Positions 17,066 to 26,095 of a DNA stretch of 36,605 bases are shown here, piece by piece. The stretch comes from an uncultured Eubacteriales bacterium. Its GTDB lineage: Bacteria; Bacillota; Clostridia; Christensenellales; QALW01. The DNA lies in NCBI GenBank assembly GCA_900552055.1, contig URYI01000007.1, positions 1 to 36,605 on the forward strand, written 5' to 3'. The translations under genes and the position numbers were made by a program. Numbering within the stretch: the stretch's first letter is position 1; each line of letters starts with the position of its first letter. The notes below the pieces were generated by a model. The model was given only the letters and a program-made list of their open reading frames with translations. It ran no database searches and was not told where the DNA came from.

Positions 17066-18223
17066 TTGTTGAACAAGAAATGGAAGGCGCTCTTGGTTCT
17101 GGCTGCCGCGGCCTGCATGGCTCTTTCGGGCTGTGCGCCCAGCGTCAGCGGAGGACAGCCGGATGCCGAGGTTTTGTCTAACGGCGGAATTGCCGCCGTG
17201 CAGGGGGATTACGTCTATTATATAAACGGCTCTATGCCCGCAATGCTTTCAGACGCTCTTTCGGGCGGCAAGCAGGCGGCCATTTACCGGCTGGACAGCG
17301 AGGGTAACGCCGAGCGCATAACCAATAAAGCCGCGTATGATTTTAGGATATACGGCGAGCTGATATATTTTATCGCCCCTCTTTCCCAGAATGAGCTTGC
17401 GCTTTATATGACTAAAATAACGGGGGGCAGTCCCAGGGAGATTATAAGGATAGGCAACGGGGACACCTATTATCTGGGGGAAAACGCCATAGCGGTAGAA
17501 AAGGATTCCTCCATCAGCGTTATTGAGATAGAAAGCAATAATATTACCAATCTGGAGCTTGCTGAGGAGGACAGCGGCAATATAAGGCAGATATACATGA
17601 CTTCCGACCATATCTATTATTATATTGTCAGCAAAGCGGGAATACGTCAGCTGGATTTATCGGATTTATCCAAGGAGCCGGTGGTTATGACCAACCGCAA
17701 CGGGCACATCTACGGCGTGTTTGACAATTATCTCTATTATGAGCGGGCGGACGACAACCTCACGCGCTTCAGCATAGCTCCGGAGAATTTTGTCAACGGC
17801 ACATATCCTGAGGGGGAGACCCTTTCCAATTCGGTTTACGATCTTTTGTTGCTGGCTCCCGACGCTTCGGCTATGGCGGGCGTTTCTTCAGACGAGGGCA
17901 GCACGGGTTTGTATGTTATGGCCCTGGACGGTTCGGCCAGAGTTAAGGTGACGGATGAGATGCCCTCTGCCGTGCTTGCCGGTGAAAAATATCTTTATTT
18001 TTCCATGCCGTCAGACAGCAGTATTTACAGAGTGGACTATAGCGGCGAAAATCTTACTCTGCTGTGCAATCAGCCTGCCGTTGCAGGCCCAGGGGAAACC
18101 GGCCCGGATTATTATATGGACGAAGCGGACGGGTGGCTGTATTTCTTTAAGCAGCAAAACGGAGGCGAGGTATGGCGGGTGCCAGTTGAGGGCGGCGAGG
18201 CCCAGAACCTTCTGGATAATTAA
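17066..18223 (+). CDS. DUF5050-like lipoprotein 2 (predicted beta-propeller)
   Basis: A 385-residue protein. The start is a TTG at 17066 (or the next codon, also TTG), set by AAAGGATGAG about 9 nt upstream; no ATG is suitably placed. The lipoprotein signal has lipobox ALSGC (Cys23). Blade motifs repeat through the chain: GDYVYYINGS, AAIYRLDSEGNAERIT, DNYLYYERADDN, EKYLYFSMPSDSSIYRVDYSGENLT and GWLYFFKQQNGGEVWRVPVE. It is homologous to the genes before and after it. The microsatellite and 29-bp repeats upstream could influence its expression. The function is unknown. Confidence 0.85.
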   Translation: MLNKKWKALLVLAAAACMALSGCAPSVSGGQPDAEVLSNGGIAAVQGDYVYYINGSMPAMLSDALSGGKQAAIYRLDSEGNAERITNKAAYDFRIYGELIYFIAPLSQNELALYMTKITGGSPREIIRIGNGDTYYLGENAIAVEKDSSISVIEIESNNITNLELAEEDSGNIRQIYMTSDHIYYYIVSKAGIRQLDLSDLSKEPVVMTNRNGHIYGVFDNYLYYERADDNLTRFSIAPENFVNGTYPEGETLSNSVYDLLLLAPDASAMAGVSSDEGSTGLYVMALDGSARVKVTDEMPSAVLAGEKYLYFSMPSDSSIYRVDYSGENLTLLCNQPAVAGPGETGPDYYMDEADGWLYFFKQQNGGEVWRVPVEGGEAQNLLDN

Positions 18224-18243
18224 TTATTAAAGGGAGATAGCAA

Positions 18244-19320
18244 GTGAAAAAATTAATATGCCTGTTTTTAGGCATTGCGCTTTTATTCGGCCTGTCCTCC
18301 TGCGCGCCGCAGGACGACATCATAGGAGAAATAGGCTATACCTTGGTCAGCGGCGACTATATATATTACATAAACGGCGGAGGCTATCCCTCCATGATAG
18401 CGGATAATTACGATGTTGCCTCAGGCGCACTCTGCCGCATGAAAAAGGACGGCTCCTTCAGGCAGATAATAGTGCCCATGTGCATAGGCGCTTATCAGAT
18501 TGCGGGCGACCGCATTTATACAGTGAGCGTGCTTAAGGACAGCGAGGGCTATGAGGTAGGCGTATGCAATCTGGACGGCAGCAATTATAAAAGCGTTACC
18601 ACTATCAGTTCGGGCTCCATACAATATGCCGGCGGCTATCTGTTTGTGCTGGACGGCAATATAATGTACCGCATGTCTCCCGAAGGGCATGACAAGCGGG
18701 TCATATGCAGGCTGGATATAACCAGCGCCGCATTTGACACCCAATATATCTATTATACCTATGTCGGCGCTGTGGAGGCTGGGCTTTACCGCATGGACTT
18801 TAACGGCGAGAACACCACCCGCCTGGTCAGCGAAGAGTGCCTTATAGTAAAGACGGAGGGAGACGATATATATTATCAGCATGACAGCGGGAACAGGCTG
18901 AGCAAATATAATAAAACCACAGGCAAATCCAACGGTATGGTTTATACTCCATATGAAGAATTTGCTTTTGATTTTGAGAATATGATTGCTTACGGCGCTA
19001 AGAGCGAAGACGACCCTGGAATAGTTGCCACCAATATGAATACCGGCGAAAAAGAGGAGCTTTGCACCGATTACGCCGAGCAGCTGAGCTTTTATAACGG
19101 CAAAGTGTATTATATAAACAACGATGACAACGGCTTTATATATGAGTTAGACCCTGAAACTGGGGAAAAACGCCTTATGTCGGCGGCAGTGCCGCTGGAT
19201 AACGGCTACGGAATCGCCGAGGGGTATATTTATTACATCAGCCCTAATGAGAACAGCAAGCCCTTCAGGGTTAATATAGAGACTCTGGAGAGGCAGGAGC
19301 TTGGAATAAGGAAATCGTAA
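18244..19320 (+). CDS. DUF5050-like lipoprotein 3 (predicted beta-propeller)
   Basis: A 358-residue protein starting with GTG after AAAGGGAG, only 20 nt past gene 2. The lipobox is LSSC (Cys20). Blades include GDYIYYINGG, GALCRMKKDGSFRQI, GGYLFVLDGNIMYRMSPEG, AGLYRMDFNGENTTRL, GKVYYINNDDNGFIYELDPETG and GYIYYISPNENSKPFRVN. The recD2 start codon follows 3 nt after the stop, so it appears co-transcribed with DNA-repair genes. This linkage may simply reflect operon drift. The function is unknown. Confidence 0.85.
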   Translation: MKKLICLFLGIALLFGLSSCAPQDDIIGEIGYTLVSGDYIYYINGGGYPSMIADNYDVASGALCRMKKDGSFRQIIVPMCIGAYQIAGDRIYTVSVLKDSEGYEVGVCNLDGSNYKSVTTISSGSIQYAGGYLFVLDGNIMYRMSPEGHDKRVICRLDITSAAFDTQYIYYTYVGAVEAGLYRMDFNGENTTRLVSEECLIVKTEGDDIYYQHDSGNRLSKYNKTTGKSNGMVYTPYEEFAFDFENMIAYGAKSEDDPGIVATNMNTGEKEELCTDYAEQLSFYNGKVYYINNDDNGFIYELDPETGEKRLMSAAVPLDNGYGIAEGYIYYISPNENSKPFRVNIETLERQELGIRKS

Positions 19321-19323
19321 AAT

Positions 19324-21555
19324 ATGCAGGAAAAGACGCTCAAACTTTCGGGGATAGTGGACAGCATAATCTTCCGGAACGATTCAAACGGATATACGGT
19401 CTTTGACCTTAACTGCGGAGCCACGCTGGAAACGGTGATGGGCTCTTTTCCTGTTCTCAGCGAGGGCGAGCATATAACTGTAGAAGGCTGCTGGCAGCAG
19501 CATAAAAATTACGGAATGCAGTTTAAGGCTTCTGCCTACAGCATAGACCGTCCCGAAACCTTAGAGGATATTGAGGCGTATTTGTCCAGCGGGCTCATTA
19601 AGGGAGTTGGCCCCAGCACAGCAAGAGCTATTGTGGATGCTTTTGGAGAAGCGGCGCTGGATATTCTGGAGTATACTCCTGAGCGCCTCAGCGAGATACC
19701 GGGCCTGGGCAAGTCCCGCGCGGCCAAGATAGCCGAGAATTATAAAAATGTTTCGGGCATGCGTCAGGGCATAATGTTTCTTCAGAAGCTGGGCGTATCT
19801 ACTGGCATGGCCGTCAGGATTTATAAGCAGTACGGCGCTCAGACTATGGAGCGCATTAAGGCCAATCCCTATCAATTGGTGGACGATATAGAGGGAATAG
19901 GCTTTAAAAGCGCTGATAAAATAGCGCGCCAGCTTGGGCTGGAGCACGATTCTGCCTTTCGTACCGCCTGCGGCATAAGGCATGTCCTTTCAGAGGCGGG
20001 AAATGACGGGAATATGTTTCTGCCCCGCAGCGAGCTTGCGGAGCGCTGCGCAGGGCTGCTGGAAATTGAAAGGGAGGCCGTTGAAGACGCGCTGGAGAGC
20101 GGCATATTGGAGCGAAGGCTGATAATGCGCGAGGTTAAGGGAGTCGAAGCGGTATATCTTGCTCCGTATTATTATGCCGAAGTCAAGGTTTCGGCGGCTT
20201 TAATGCTTTTAAAGAATTCGGCCGAAAGCATTTCGGGGGACGTGGATGAAGATATCAGGCTGTGCGAGGATGAAATAGGCATAGAACTGGCCCAGGGACA
20301 GCGCGAGGCCGTTAAGGCGGCGCTTTGTCAGGGTGTGGCCGTTATTACGGGCGGGCCGGGCACGGGCAAAACTACGGCAATTAACTGCATAATAAGGCTT
20401 TTCACCTTAAAAGGCAAGCGGGTGGAGCTGGCTGCGCCTACGGGACGTGCGGCCAAGCGGATGACCGAAGCCACGGGCCGGGAGGCGCGCACTATCCACA
20501 GGCTGCTTGAATATTCGCCTGACGAAGAGGGGTTTAAATTTGCCAAAAATGCCGAATCGCCTTTAGAATGCGATGTCTGCATAATAGATGAGACCAGCAT
20601 GGTGGATATTTTTTTAATGAGGAGTCTTTTGGACGCGCTTAAGCCTGGAAGCTGCCTTGTGCTGGTGGGAGACGCCGACCAGCTGCCCAGCATAGGCGCA
20701 GGCAATGTGCTGAGGGATATTATTTCTTCAGAAGCTCTGCCGGTGGTAAGGCTGACTGAAATTTTCAGGCAGGCGATGGAGAGCATGATAGTGGTCAACG
20801 CGCACAGGATTAATAAGGGGGAAATGCCCCTTCTTAATGTAAAGGGCAAGGACTTTTTCTTTGAAACCTGCACGGAAGAGTATGAGGCGGCCCGCAATGT
20901 GGTTGCTCTCTGCGAAAGGCGCCTGCCTGCGCATTTTAAGGCGGACCCTTTGCGGGATATACAGGTTTTATGCCCGCAGAAGCGGGGAGAATGCGGCGTA
21001 AACAGGCTTAACGCGCTTTTGCAGGAGGCGCTTAATCCGCCGGCTCCGTTTAAAAATGAACGTATTTCAGGTGAATATGTTTTCCGCGAGGGAGACAAAG
21101 TAATGCATATTCGCAATAATTATCAGCTTGCTTTCAGGCGTATTTCTGAAAATGGCGCTGTTATAAAAGGGGAGGGTGTTTTTAACGGCGACATGGGTTA
21201 TATTGAACGCATAGAGCCTCGCGGGGACGTGACGGTACGCTTTGAAGACGGCAGGGAATGCGAATATGACCAGGCGGCTTTGAACGACCTTATGCCTGCA
21301 TATGCTATCAGCGTGCATAAGAGCCAGGGCTGTGAGTTTAAAGTTGTAGTTATGCCGTTATGGCAGGGCAACCCAATGCTGTACACCCGCAATTTGCTGT
21401 ATACGGCAGTTACCAGAGCAAGAGAAGCAGTGGTGCTTACGGGCAGCAGGAGTGTGCTGGGATATATGGTGAACAATAATCAGATAAGCGAGCGCTATTC
21501 GGCTCTGGATGAACGGCTGAAGGCGGCGGCAAAGGTGCTTGGCGATGAAAATTAA
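19324..21555 (+). CDS. recD2: ATP-dependent RecD-like DNA helicase
   Basis: A 743-residue protein of typical RecD2 length. It is a 5'-3' superfamily 1B helicase that works without RecBC. An N-terminal OB-like domain (1-80) is followed by helix-hairpin-helix repeats (~90-205; GLIKGVGPSTA, IPGLGKSRA, IEGIGFKSADK), the feature that separates RecD2 from RecD1. Walker A is GGPGTGKTT (343-351) and Walker B is IIDETSM (420-426). A UvrD-like C-terminal motif, AYAISVHKSQGCEF, and VTRAREAVVLTG lie near the end. The start lies 3 nt past the preceding lipoprotein gene, and the 3' end overlaps comF. The family role is genome stability and replication-fork or repair transactions. Confidence 0.96.
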   Translation: MQEKTLKLSGIVDSIIFRNDSNGYTVFDLNCGATLETVMGSFPVLSEGEHITVEGCWQQHKNYGMQFKASAYSIDRPETLEDIEAYLSSGLIKGVGPSTARAIVDAFGEAALDILEYTPERLSEIPGLGKSRAAKIAENYKNVSGMRQGIMFLQKLGVSTGMAVRIYKQYGAQTMERIKANPYQLVDDIEGIGFKSADKIARQLGLEHDSAFRTACGIRHVLSEAGNDGNMFLPRSELAERCAGLLEIEREAVEDALESGILERRLIMREVKGVEAVYLAPYYYAEVKVSAALMLLKNSAESISGDVDEDIRLCEDEIGIELAQGQREAVKAALCQGVAVITGGPGTGKTTAINCIIRLFTLKGKRVELAAPTGRAAKRMTEATGREARTIHRLLEYSPDEEGFKFAKNAESPLECDVCIIDETSMVDIFLMRSLLDALKPGSCLVLVGDADQLPSIGAGNVLRDIISSEALPVVRLTEIFRQAMESMIVVNAHRINKGEMPLLNVKGKDFFFETCTEEYEAARNVVALCERRLPAHFKADPLRDIQVLCPQKRGECGVNRLNALLQEALNPPAPFKNERISGEYVFREGDKVMHIRNNYQLAFRRISENGAVIKGEGVFNGDMGYIERIEPRGDVTVRFEDGRECEYDQAALNDLMPAYAISVHKSQGCEFKVVVMPLWQGNPMLYTRNLLYTAVTRAREAVVLTGSRSVLGYMVNNNQISERYSALDERLKAAAKVLGDEN

Positions 21556-22240
21556 GGAGGTTCTGGCTAGTATAGCGCGGGTGATGTGCCCGCGGGATTT
21601 TCCTTGTATGGGCTGCGGCAGCGAGGCGGTTCGGGATAACGGGCTATGCGATAAATGCAGGGAAAAGTTAAAGCTGATAAAAATAGACGGCGCGTGTCCG
21701 GTATGCGGACATGCTTCTAGGGAGGGCGACCTTTGCTCTTTGTGCGAGCATACTCAGCACCATTTTGACAGGGCGTTTGTGGTGTTTTCTTATGAAGAGC
21801 CAATCAGGGAAATTATTAAGGGTTATAAATTTTCCGGCCGGAAATATTACGGTGAGCGCTTTATTGACATAATGGCCCAGAAGCTGCCCGAACGGATAGC
21901 GGAAAATTTAACGGCGGTTACGGCTGTTCCGCTGCATCCGAGGCGCTTTAAGCAGAGAGGTTTTAATCAGTCGGAGATTCTGGCCAGAGGGATTGCTCAG
22001 AAATTAAATGTAAAATATGATGAATTGCTGAAACGGGCGGTTTACACACGCAAGCAAAGTTTGAGTAAAGAGCATAAGAGTATGAGCGGATGCTTTAAAG
22101 CAGTTAAAAATGTTTATGGCTGCGTGCTGCTTGTAGATGATGTGCTGACTACTGGAAGTACGGCGGACGGGTGCGCTGAAGAATTAAAAGCTGCCGGAGC
22201 GGAGAAGGTATATGTTCTGACGCTGGCAGGCGGAAAATAA
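21545..22240 (+). CDS. comF: ComF-family protein (phosphoribosyltransferase-like)
   Basis: A 231-residue protein. The ATG at 21545 is preferred over a TTG at 21539 because AAAGGTG sits 8 nt upstream; the gene overlaps the end of recD2 by 11 nt, implying translational coupling. An N-terminal double zinc-finger-like region has CxxC pairs at C21/C24, C35/C38, C51/C54 and C64/C67. A phosphoribosyltransferase fold follows, with the PRPP loop LLVDDVLTTGSTADG (~196-210). ComF proteins contribute to natural transformation in several Gram-positives; the molecular activity is not settled. Presence alone does not show competence. Confidence 0.93.
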   Translation: MKIKEVLASIARVMCPRDFPCMGCGSEAVRDNGLCDKCREKLKLIKIDGACPVCGHASREGDLCSLCEHTQHHFDRAFVVFSYEEPIREIIKGYKFSGRKYYGERFIDIMAQKLPERIAENLTAVTAVPLHPRRFKQRGFNQSEILARGIAQKLNVKYDELLKRAVYTRKQSLSKEHKSMSGCFKAVKNVYGCVLLVDDVLTTGSTADGCAEELKAAGAEKVYVLTLAGGK

Positions 22241-22284
22241 TTTAGGAGCGCATAAAAATAATTTAATTTTTCCAAAAAAATGTA

Positions 22285-22313
22285 TTGCTTTTTGACTTCA
22301 CATAGGATATAAT
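22285..22313 (+). promoter_or_regulatory. Promoter of the zinc-ribbon gene
   Basis: TTGCTT (22285-22290), a 17-nt spacer and TATAAT (22308-22313). A second overlapping pair, TTGACT (22292-22297) with GATAAT at 16 nt, could also be used. The leader would be ~140 nt, unusually long for such a short gene. Confidence 0.6.
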
Positions 22314-22461
22314 GATAATGTTGACGTTTATTATTAGGATTTGCACCCGCTAGAGAGTGGATTAGCTTGCATGTTTTGTCTGGTTATGTTTCCCTGTCCG
22401 AGGTAGCTTTTTCCAATCTATACGTACAACAAAATATTTTTTTATTGGGGGACATAATAAT

Positions 22462-22734
22462 ATGTTTCAGGACAAGACTTTAATTTGCAAGGAATGCGGC
22501 GAGGAATTTGTTTTTACCGCGGGTGAACAGGAGTTTTATGAGGAGAAGGGGCTTAAGAATGAGCCCAGCCGCTGCCGTACCTGCCGTCAGAACAGAAAGA
22601 ACGCTCAGCGCGGCGCCCGTCAGATGTATGATGCTGTTTGCGCTCAGTGCGGAGCTGCTACTCAGGTGCCTTTCCAGCCCAAAGAGGATCGTCCGGTTTA
22701 CTGCGACGAATGCTATAAGGCTATGCGAGGATAA
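22462..22734 (+). CDS. Small zinc-ribbon protein (CxxC-x17-CxxC type)
   Basis: A 90-residue protein with a GGGGGA ribosome site. Two zinc ribbons are visible: C9/C12 with C38/C41 (CKECG ... CRTC), and C60/C63 with C81/C84 (CAQCG ... CDEC) at exactly the CxxC-x17-CxxC spacing that names this small-protein family. The middle is basic (RQNRKNAQRGARQ), which could contact nucleic acid. It is monocistronic, with its own promoter and a strong terminator, suggesting high expression. The cellular role is unknown. Confidence 0.88.
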   Translation: MFQDKTLICKECGEEFVFTAGEQEFYEEKGLKNEPSRCRTCRQNRKNAQRGARQMYDAVCAQCGAATQVPFQPKEDRPVYCDECYKAMRG

Positions 22735-22763
22735 TGTGCAAATAAAATAAGCTTGTAAAGTAG

Positions 22764-22794
22764 AACGCGGCTTTAAACCGCGTTTTATTTTTTC
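22764..22794 (+). terminator. Rho-independent terminator of the zinc-ribbon gene
   Basis: AACGCGG and CCGCGTT form a 7-bp stem with a 7-nt loop, followed by TTATTTTTTCC. It lies 30 nt past the stop codon. Confidence 0.9.
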
Positions 22795-23231
22795 CTGTGG
22801 CCAGAAAAAGGATGGACGATATGCCGGAAGCGGCGGCTGCGCTAGGGGCGCGGGTGGGTGTAATATGGGGCCGAAGTCGGGGAGAAGGAATAAAGAATGG
22901 GAAAAAGTTTAGTTTGAAGATGCTATGAGGTTTGGTATATGTCCCCGCCGCAGGCGGGGACTCCTATTTTGGGTGGGGCGCCCCGCCCTCAATGTGAGCG
23001 CCCGCAGCTGTCCATTCTCAGACCAGCTATTTTGTTTGCCCTATTTTCCTATTCTTCATTATTTCCAGCGGCGCTCGCGGCCCTGCGGGCCGCAATATAT
23101 TTCTTCCCGCCCGCGCCCCGTGCGGCTTCGCCGCATTTTGTGCAGCGCTTGTGGTTGCCACTGGAAGGATTAAACAAATGTGTGCTGCGCTTTATAAAGC
23201 GGGATTTGCCACGTTGCTTGTTTTACGCCGC
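22795..23231. repeat. Non-coding stretch with a cluster of four short-loop GC hairpins
   Basis: Hairpins are GTCCCCGCC-GCA-GGCGGGGAC (22941-22961), GGGTGGGGC/GCCCCGCCC (22971-22988), GCGGCCC-TGC-GGGCCGC (23077-23093) and TGCGGC-TTC-GCCGCA (23121-23135). The TGC and TTC triloops match hairpins of the repeat at 36523, so this may be a decayed relative. Plus-strand frames across it lack ribosome sites and are judged non-coding. Confidence 0.6.
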
Positions 23232-23260
23232 TTGCAAGTTTTTATCGGCCGGTGTATAAT
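23232..23260 (+). promoter_or_regulatory. Sigma-A promoter of the tsaC-mscS-fumarase operon
   Basis: TTGCAA (23232-23237), a 17-nt spacer and consensus TATAAT (23255-23260). The leader to the TTG start at 23291 would be ~24 nt. Confidence 0.7.
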
Positions 23261-23290
23261 TTATAATATTGTAAAATACGAGGGGATATT

Positions 23291-24349
23291 TTGAGGACGG
23301 AGATTCTGAAAGTAAATCAGGAGTCGCTTGATAGAGCCGGCACTATAATAAGGGAAGGCGGTTTAGTAGCATTTCCTACTGAAACTGTATATGGCCTGGG
23401 AGCAGATGCGCTTTGTCCGGATGCTGTGAAAAAGATATTTGAAGCAAAGGGCAGGCCGGGGGATAATCCCTTGATAGTACATATAGCCTCAGCTGAAACG
23501 CTGCATGAAATTGTACGCGAAATCCCGCCTGAGGCCGAGATGCTTTTAAAACGATTTACGCCGGGCCCTTTAACGCTGGTGCTGAAAAGAAACGCAAATA
23601 TTCCGGACGAGGTAACGGCGGGCCTGGATACGGTGGGAGTGCGCATTCCGCTGCATCCTGCGGCGCGTGCTTTTATTAATGCGGCAGGCCGCCCCATAGC
23701 TGCGCCCAGCGCTAATCGTTCGGGCAGCCCTTCTCCCACCACCGCTCAGCATGTATTGGCGGATTTAGACGGCAAGGTGGAAATAATTCTGGACGGCGGT
23801 CCATGCTCGGTTGGGGTAGAATCAACTGTGCTTTCTCTGGCCGGCAGTGTGCCTATGCTGCTGCGGCCGGGCGGCGTAACGCTGGAACAGCTCAAAAGTG
23901 TGCTGCCCGATATTCAGGTACATAAAAGCGTTCTTAATCAGGGCATTGTGGATAAGGCGGCCAGTCCCGGCATGAAATATAAGCATTATTCTCCCAGTGC
24001 CCGCGTAGTAATAGCAAAGGAGCCGGAGACCGCCCGGCGGGTATATAATAAAGCTGCCCAGGAGGGAGTAAATGCATGGCTGCTGGCGTCCGATACGCAG
24101 ATTAAGGCCATGCCTGGGGCTGATTCAGCCGTGCTTTACAGCCGGCAGCATCCTGAGCAGGCCGCCCAGCGCCTTTTTGCGCTTCTGCGGGAAGCGGACG
24201 TCCTGGGAAAGGAACTGGTTGTGGTTGTATGGGATAATCAGGAGGGACTGGGCCTTTCAGTGACGAACAGATTACTAAGGGCCAGTGCCTTTACCGTCTT
24301 ATCTGGTCATGGCGAAATAGATGCCTGCGGCCGTAAAATAGTCTATTGA
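23291..24349 (+). CDS. tsaC: L-threonylcarbamoyladenylate synthase (Sua5/YwlC type)
   Basis: A 352-residue protein. It makes threonylcarbamoyl-AMP from Thr, bicarbonate and ATP, the first step of t6A37 tRNA modification. A TTG start follows GAGGGG. The YrdC domain spans ~1-205 with GGLVAFPTETVYGLG, FEAKGRPGDNPL, TPGPLTLVL, VGVRIPLHP and PSANRSGSPSPT. A C-terminal Sua5 domain (~215-350) follows a linker containing SPGMKYKHYSP, so this is the two-domain Sua5 form rather than short TsaC. The next gene begins 20 nt downstream. It is the first gene of the apparent operon. Confidence 0.95.
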   Translation: MRTEILKVNQESLDRAGTIIREGGLVAFPTETVYGLGADALCPDAVKKIFEAKGRPGDNPLIVHIASAETLHEIVREIPPEAEMLLKRFTPGPLTLVLKRNANIPDEVTAGLDTVGVRIPLHPAARAFINAAGRPIAAPSANRSGSPSPTTAQHVLADLDGKVEIILDGGPCSVGVESTVLSLAGSVPMLLRPGGVTLEQLKSVLPDIQVHKSVLNQGIVDKAASPGMKYKHYSPSARVVIAKEPETARRVYNKAAQEGVNAWLLASDTQIKAMPGADSAVLYSRQHPEQAAQRLFALLREADVLGKELVVVVWDNQEGLGLSVTNRLLRASAFTVLSGHGEIDACGRKIVY

Positions 24350-24368
24350 TAATATTCGGAGGAAATGC

Positions 24369-25187
24369 ATGGGAAAATTTTTAAATGAACATATCTGGGA
24401 ACCCATAAAAGCCTTTCTGCCCAGATTGGCCATAGCTGCAGTTATTGTGCTTTTGGGCCTTCTCATCCAGTATCTGCTGCTTAAATGGCTCAATAAGCTG
24501 CTGGCGCATCGCATAGATAAAACCATGCATGCCTTTATACGTTCTACTGTCAAAATTCTGTTGTGGATAGTCGTAGTGCTTATGGCTGCAAGTTCTTTGG
24601 GGCTGGATACAGGCTCGCTGCTGGCCGTTTTAGCCTCAGCCGGCGTAGCCATAGGCCTTGCGCTTAAGGATAGCCTGTCCAATATTGCCAGTGGCATGCT
24701 CATTATTGCCAGTAAAAATTTTAAGTCGGGAGATTATATAGAATTGGAGGACGGCGCCGCCGGAAGCATAGACAGCGTTGATTTAATTTATACCACAATT
24801 AACTCCTCTGATAATAAGCGCATAGTTATTCCCAATTCGGTATTAGCCGGAAATATAGTCACCAATTACTCGCATAACGAGCTGCGCCGTGTGGACATGA
24901 ATTTTTCCATAGGCTATAACGACAGCATTGCTAAGGCAAGGGAGATTATAAGCGGTCTGATTGACGAGGCGCCAGGAGCGCTAAAGGATCCCGCTCCCCT
25001 TGTGGCGGTGCTTTCGCAGGATGCAAGCGCAATAAAGCTGACAGCGCGCATCTGGTGCAAGAAAGACGACTACTGGAATGTCTATTTCTTTATGAATGAA
25101 CAGGTGAAGCTGGCCTTTGACAGAGAGGGCATAACAATTCCCTTCAACCAGCTTGACGTTACCGTACACAGCGCGGATAAGGATTAA
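24369..25187 (+). CDS. Small-conductance mechanosensitive channel, MscS family
   Basis: A 272-residue protein with a GGAGG ribosome site. It opens under membrane tension to release solutes during hypo-osmotic shock. Transmembrane segments lie at ~18-40 and ~63-80, with the pore helix TM3 at ~88-120 (LLAVLASAGVAIGLALKDSLSNIASGMLI), rich in alternating Ala and Gly as in MscS. The beta domain includes GDYIELEDGAAGSIDSVDLIYTTI and IPNSVLAGNIVTNYS, and a C-terminal alpha/beta domain ends TIPFNQLDVTVH. The length matches the short three-helix MscS class. It probably shares a transcript with tsaC. Confidence 0.94.
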   Translation: MGKFLNEHIWEPIKAFLPRLAIAAVIVLLGLLIQYLLLKWLNKLLAHRIDKTMHAFIRSTVKILLWIVVVLMAASSLGLDTGSLLAVLASAGVAIGLALKDSLSNIASGMLIIASKNFKSGDYIELEDGAAGSIDSVDLIYTTINSSDNKRIVIPNSVLAGNIVTNYSHNELRRVDMNFSIGYNDSIAKAREIISGLIDEAPGALKDPAPLVAVLSQDASAIKLTARIWCKKDDYWNVYFFMNEQVKLAFDREGITIPFNQLDVTVHSADKD

Positions 25188-25250
25188 AGCCGGTGCAAAA
25201 ATAATAAGGCCCCAAAGCCGTGACAAAATAAAAGCAAAAGAGGAAATATT

Positions 25251-26084
25251 GTGAGAGAAATACATGTAGATCAGATAACTGACTGTATAGAACAGCTGTT
25301 TAAAAGCGCCTGCCGGGAATATCCTCCCGAAGTGCTGCCTGCGCTTAAGCAAGCGGCGCAGGCTGAAGATACAAAGCGCGCCCAAAGCTTTCTTAAGCTT
25401 GCGGTAGAAAATGCTGATATAGCCGCGCAGACCGGCCTGCCCCTTTGCCAGGATACGGGTATGGCTGTAGTTTTCGCCCAAATCGGACAGGACGTGCACA
25501 TAACGGGCGGGCTTTTTCAGGACGCCGTAAACCAAGGGGTGCGCCGGGCATATGCGGATATGCGCAAATCGGTGCTTTCTCCTTTGGAGCGCATTAATAC
25601 AATGGATAACACGCCGGCCGTTATACATATTGAATTAATTGCGGGGGAAGAAATAATCCTGAGCGCCGCGCCCAAAGGCTTTGGAAGCGAAAATATGAGC
25701 GCTTTAAAAATGCTTAAGCCTTCTCAAGGCGTTGAAGGGGTCAAGCGCTTTATTGTGGAAACGGTAAAAAATGCCGGAGGGAATCCCTGCCCGCCCGTTG
25801 TAGTGGGCGTAGGTATAGGAGGCACTATGGAAAAGGCCGCCCTTATGGCCAAACATGCGCTTCTTAGGCCCCTGGGCGAAGAGGCGGAGGATAAAGCCCT
25901 TGCGGATATGGAAAAGGAACTTTTGGAAGAAATAAATCTTTTGGGAATAGGCCCGCAGGGATTAGGGGGCAGAACTACTGCCCTGGCCGTCCATATGGAG
26001 AGTTACCCTACGCATATTGCAGGCTTGCCCGTAGCGGTTAATATGCAGTGCCACTGCGCGCGGCATAAGACCGCTCGTATTTAG
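25251..26084 (+). CDS. Class I fumarate hydratase, alpha subunit
   Basis: A 277-residue protein with a GTG start after AGAGG. With the next gene it forms the two-subunit, oxygen-sensitive [4Fe-4S] hydro-lyase that interconverts fumarate and malate. Cluster-binding Cys candidates are C66 in PLCQDTG, C180 in [14 protein letters not shown], and C267 or C269 in MQCHCARH. Length and ending (HKTARI) are normal for the TtdA/FumA alpha family. The tartrate dehydratase alternative uses the same folds, so the substrate rests on the commoner assignment. The 11-nt gap to the beta subunit gene supports co-translation. Confidence 0.92.
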   Translation: MREIHVDQITDCIEQLFKSACREYPPEVLPALKQAAQAEDTKRAQSFLKLAVENADIAAQTGLPLCQDTGMAVVFAQIGQDVHITGGLFQDAVNQGVRRAYADMRKSVLSPLERINTMDNTPAVIHIELIAGEEIILSAAPKGFGSENMSALKMLKPSQGVEGVKRFIVETVKNAGGNPCPPVVVGVGIGGTMEKAALMAKHALLRPLGEEAEDKALADMEKELLEEINLLGIGPQGLGGRTTALAVHMESYPTHIAGLPVAVNMQCHCARHKTARI

Positions 26085-26095
26085 GAGGAGGACAA

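Noticed and set aside
21539..21544. TTG start for comF
   Set aside because: The ATG at 21545 has better spacing to AAAGGTG and gives the usual N-terminus.
22925..23259. Plus-strand frames across the hairpin cluster
   Set aside because: Composition follows the GC hairpins, there is no ribosome site, and two overlapping frames look equally open.
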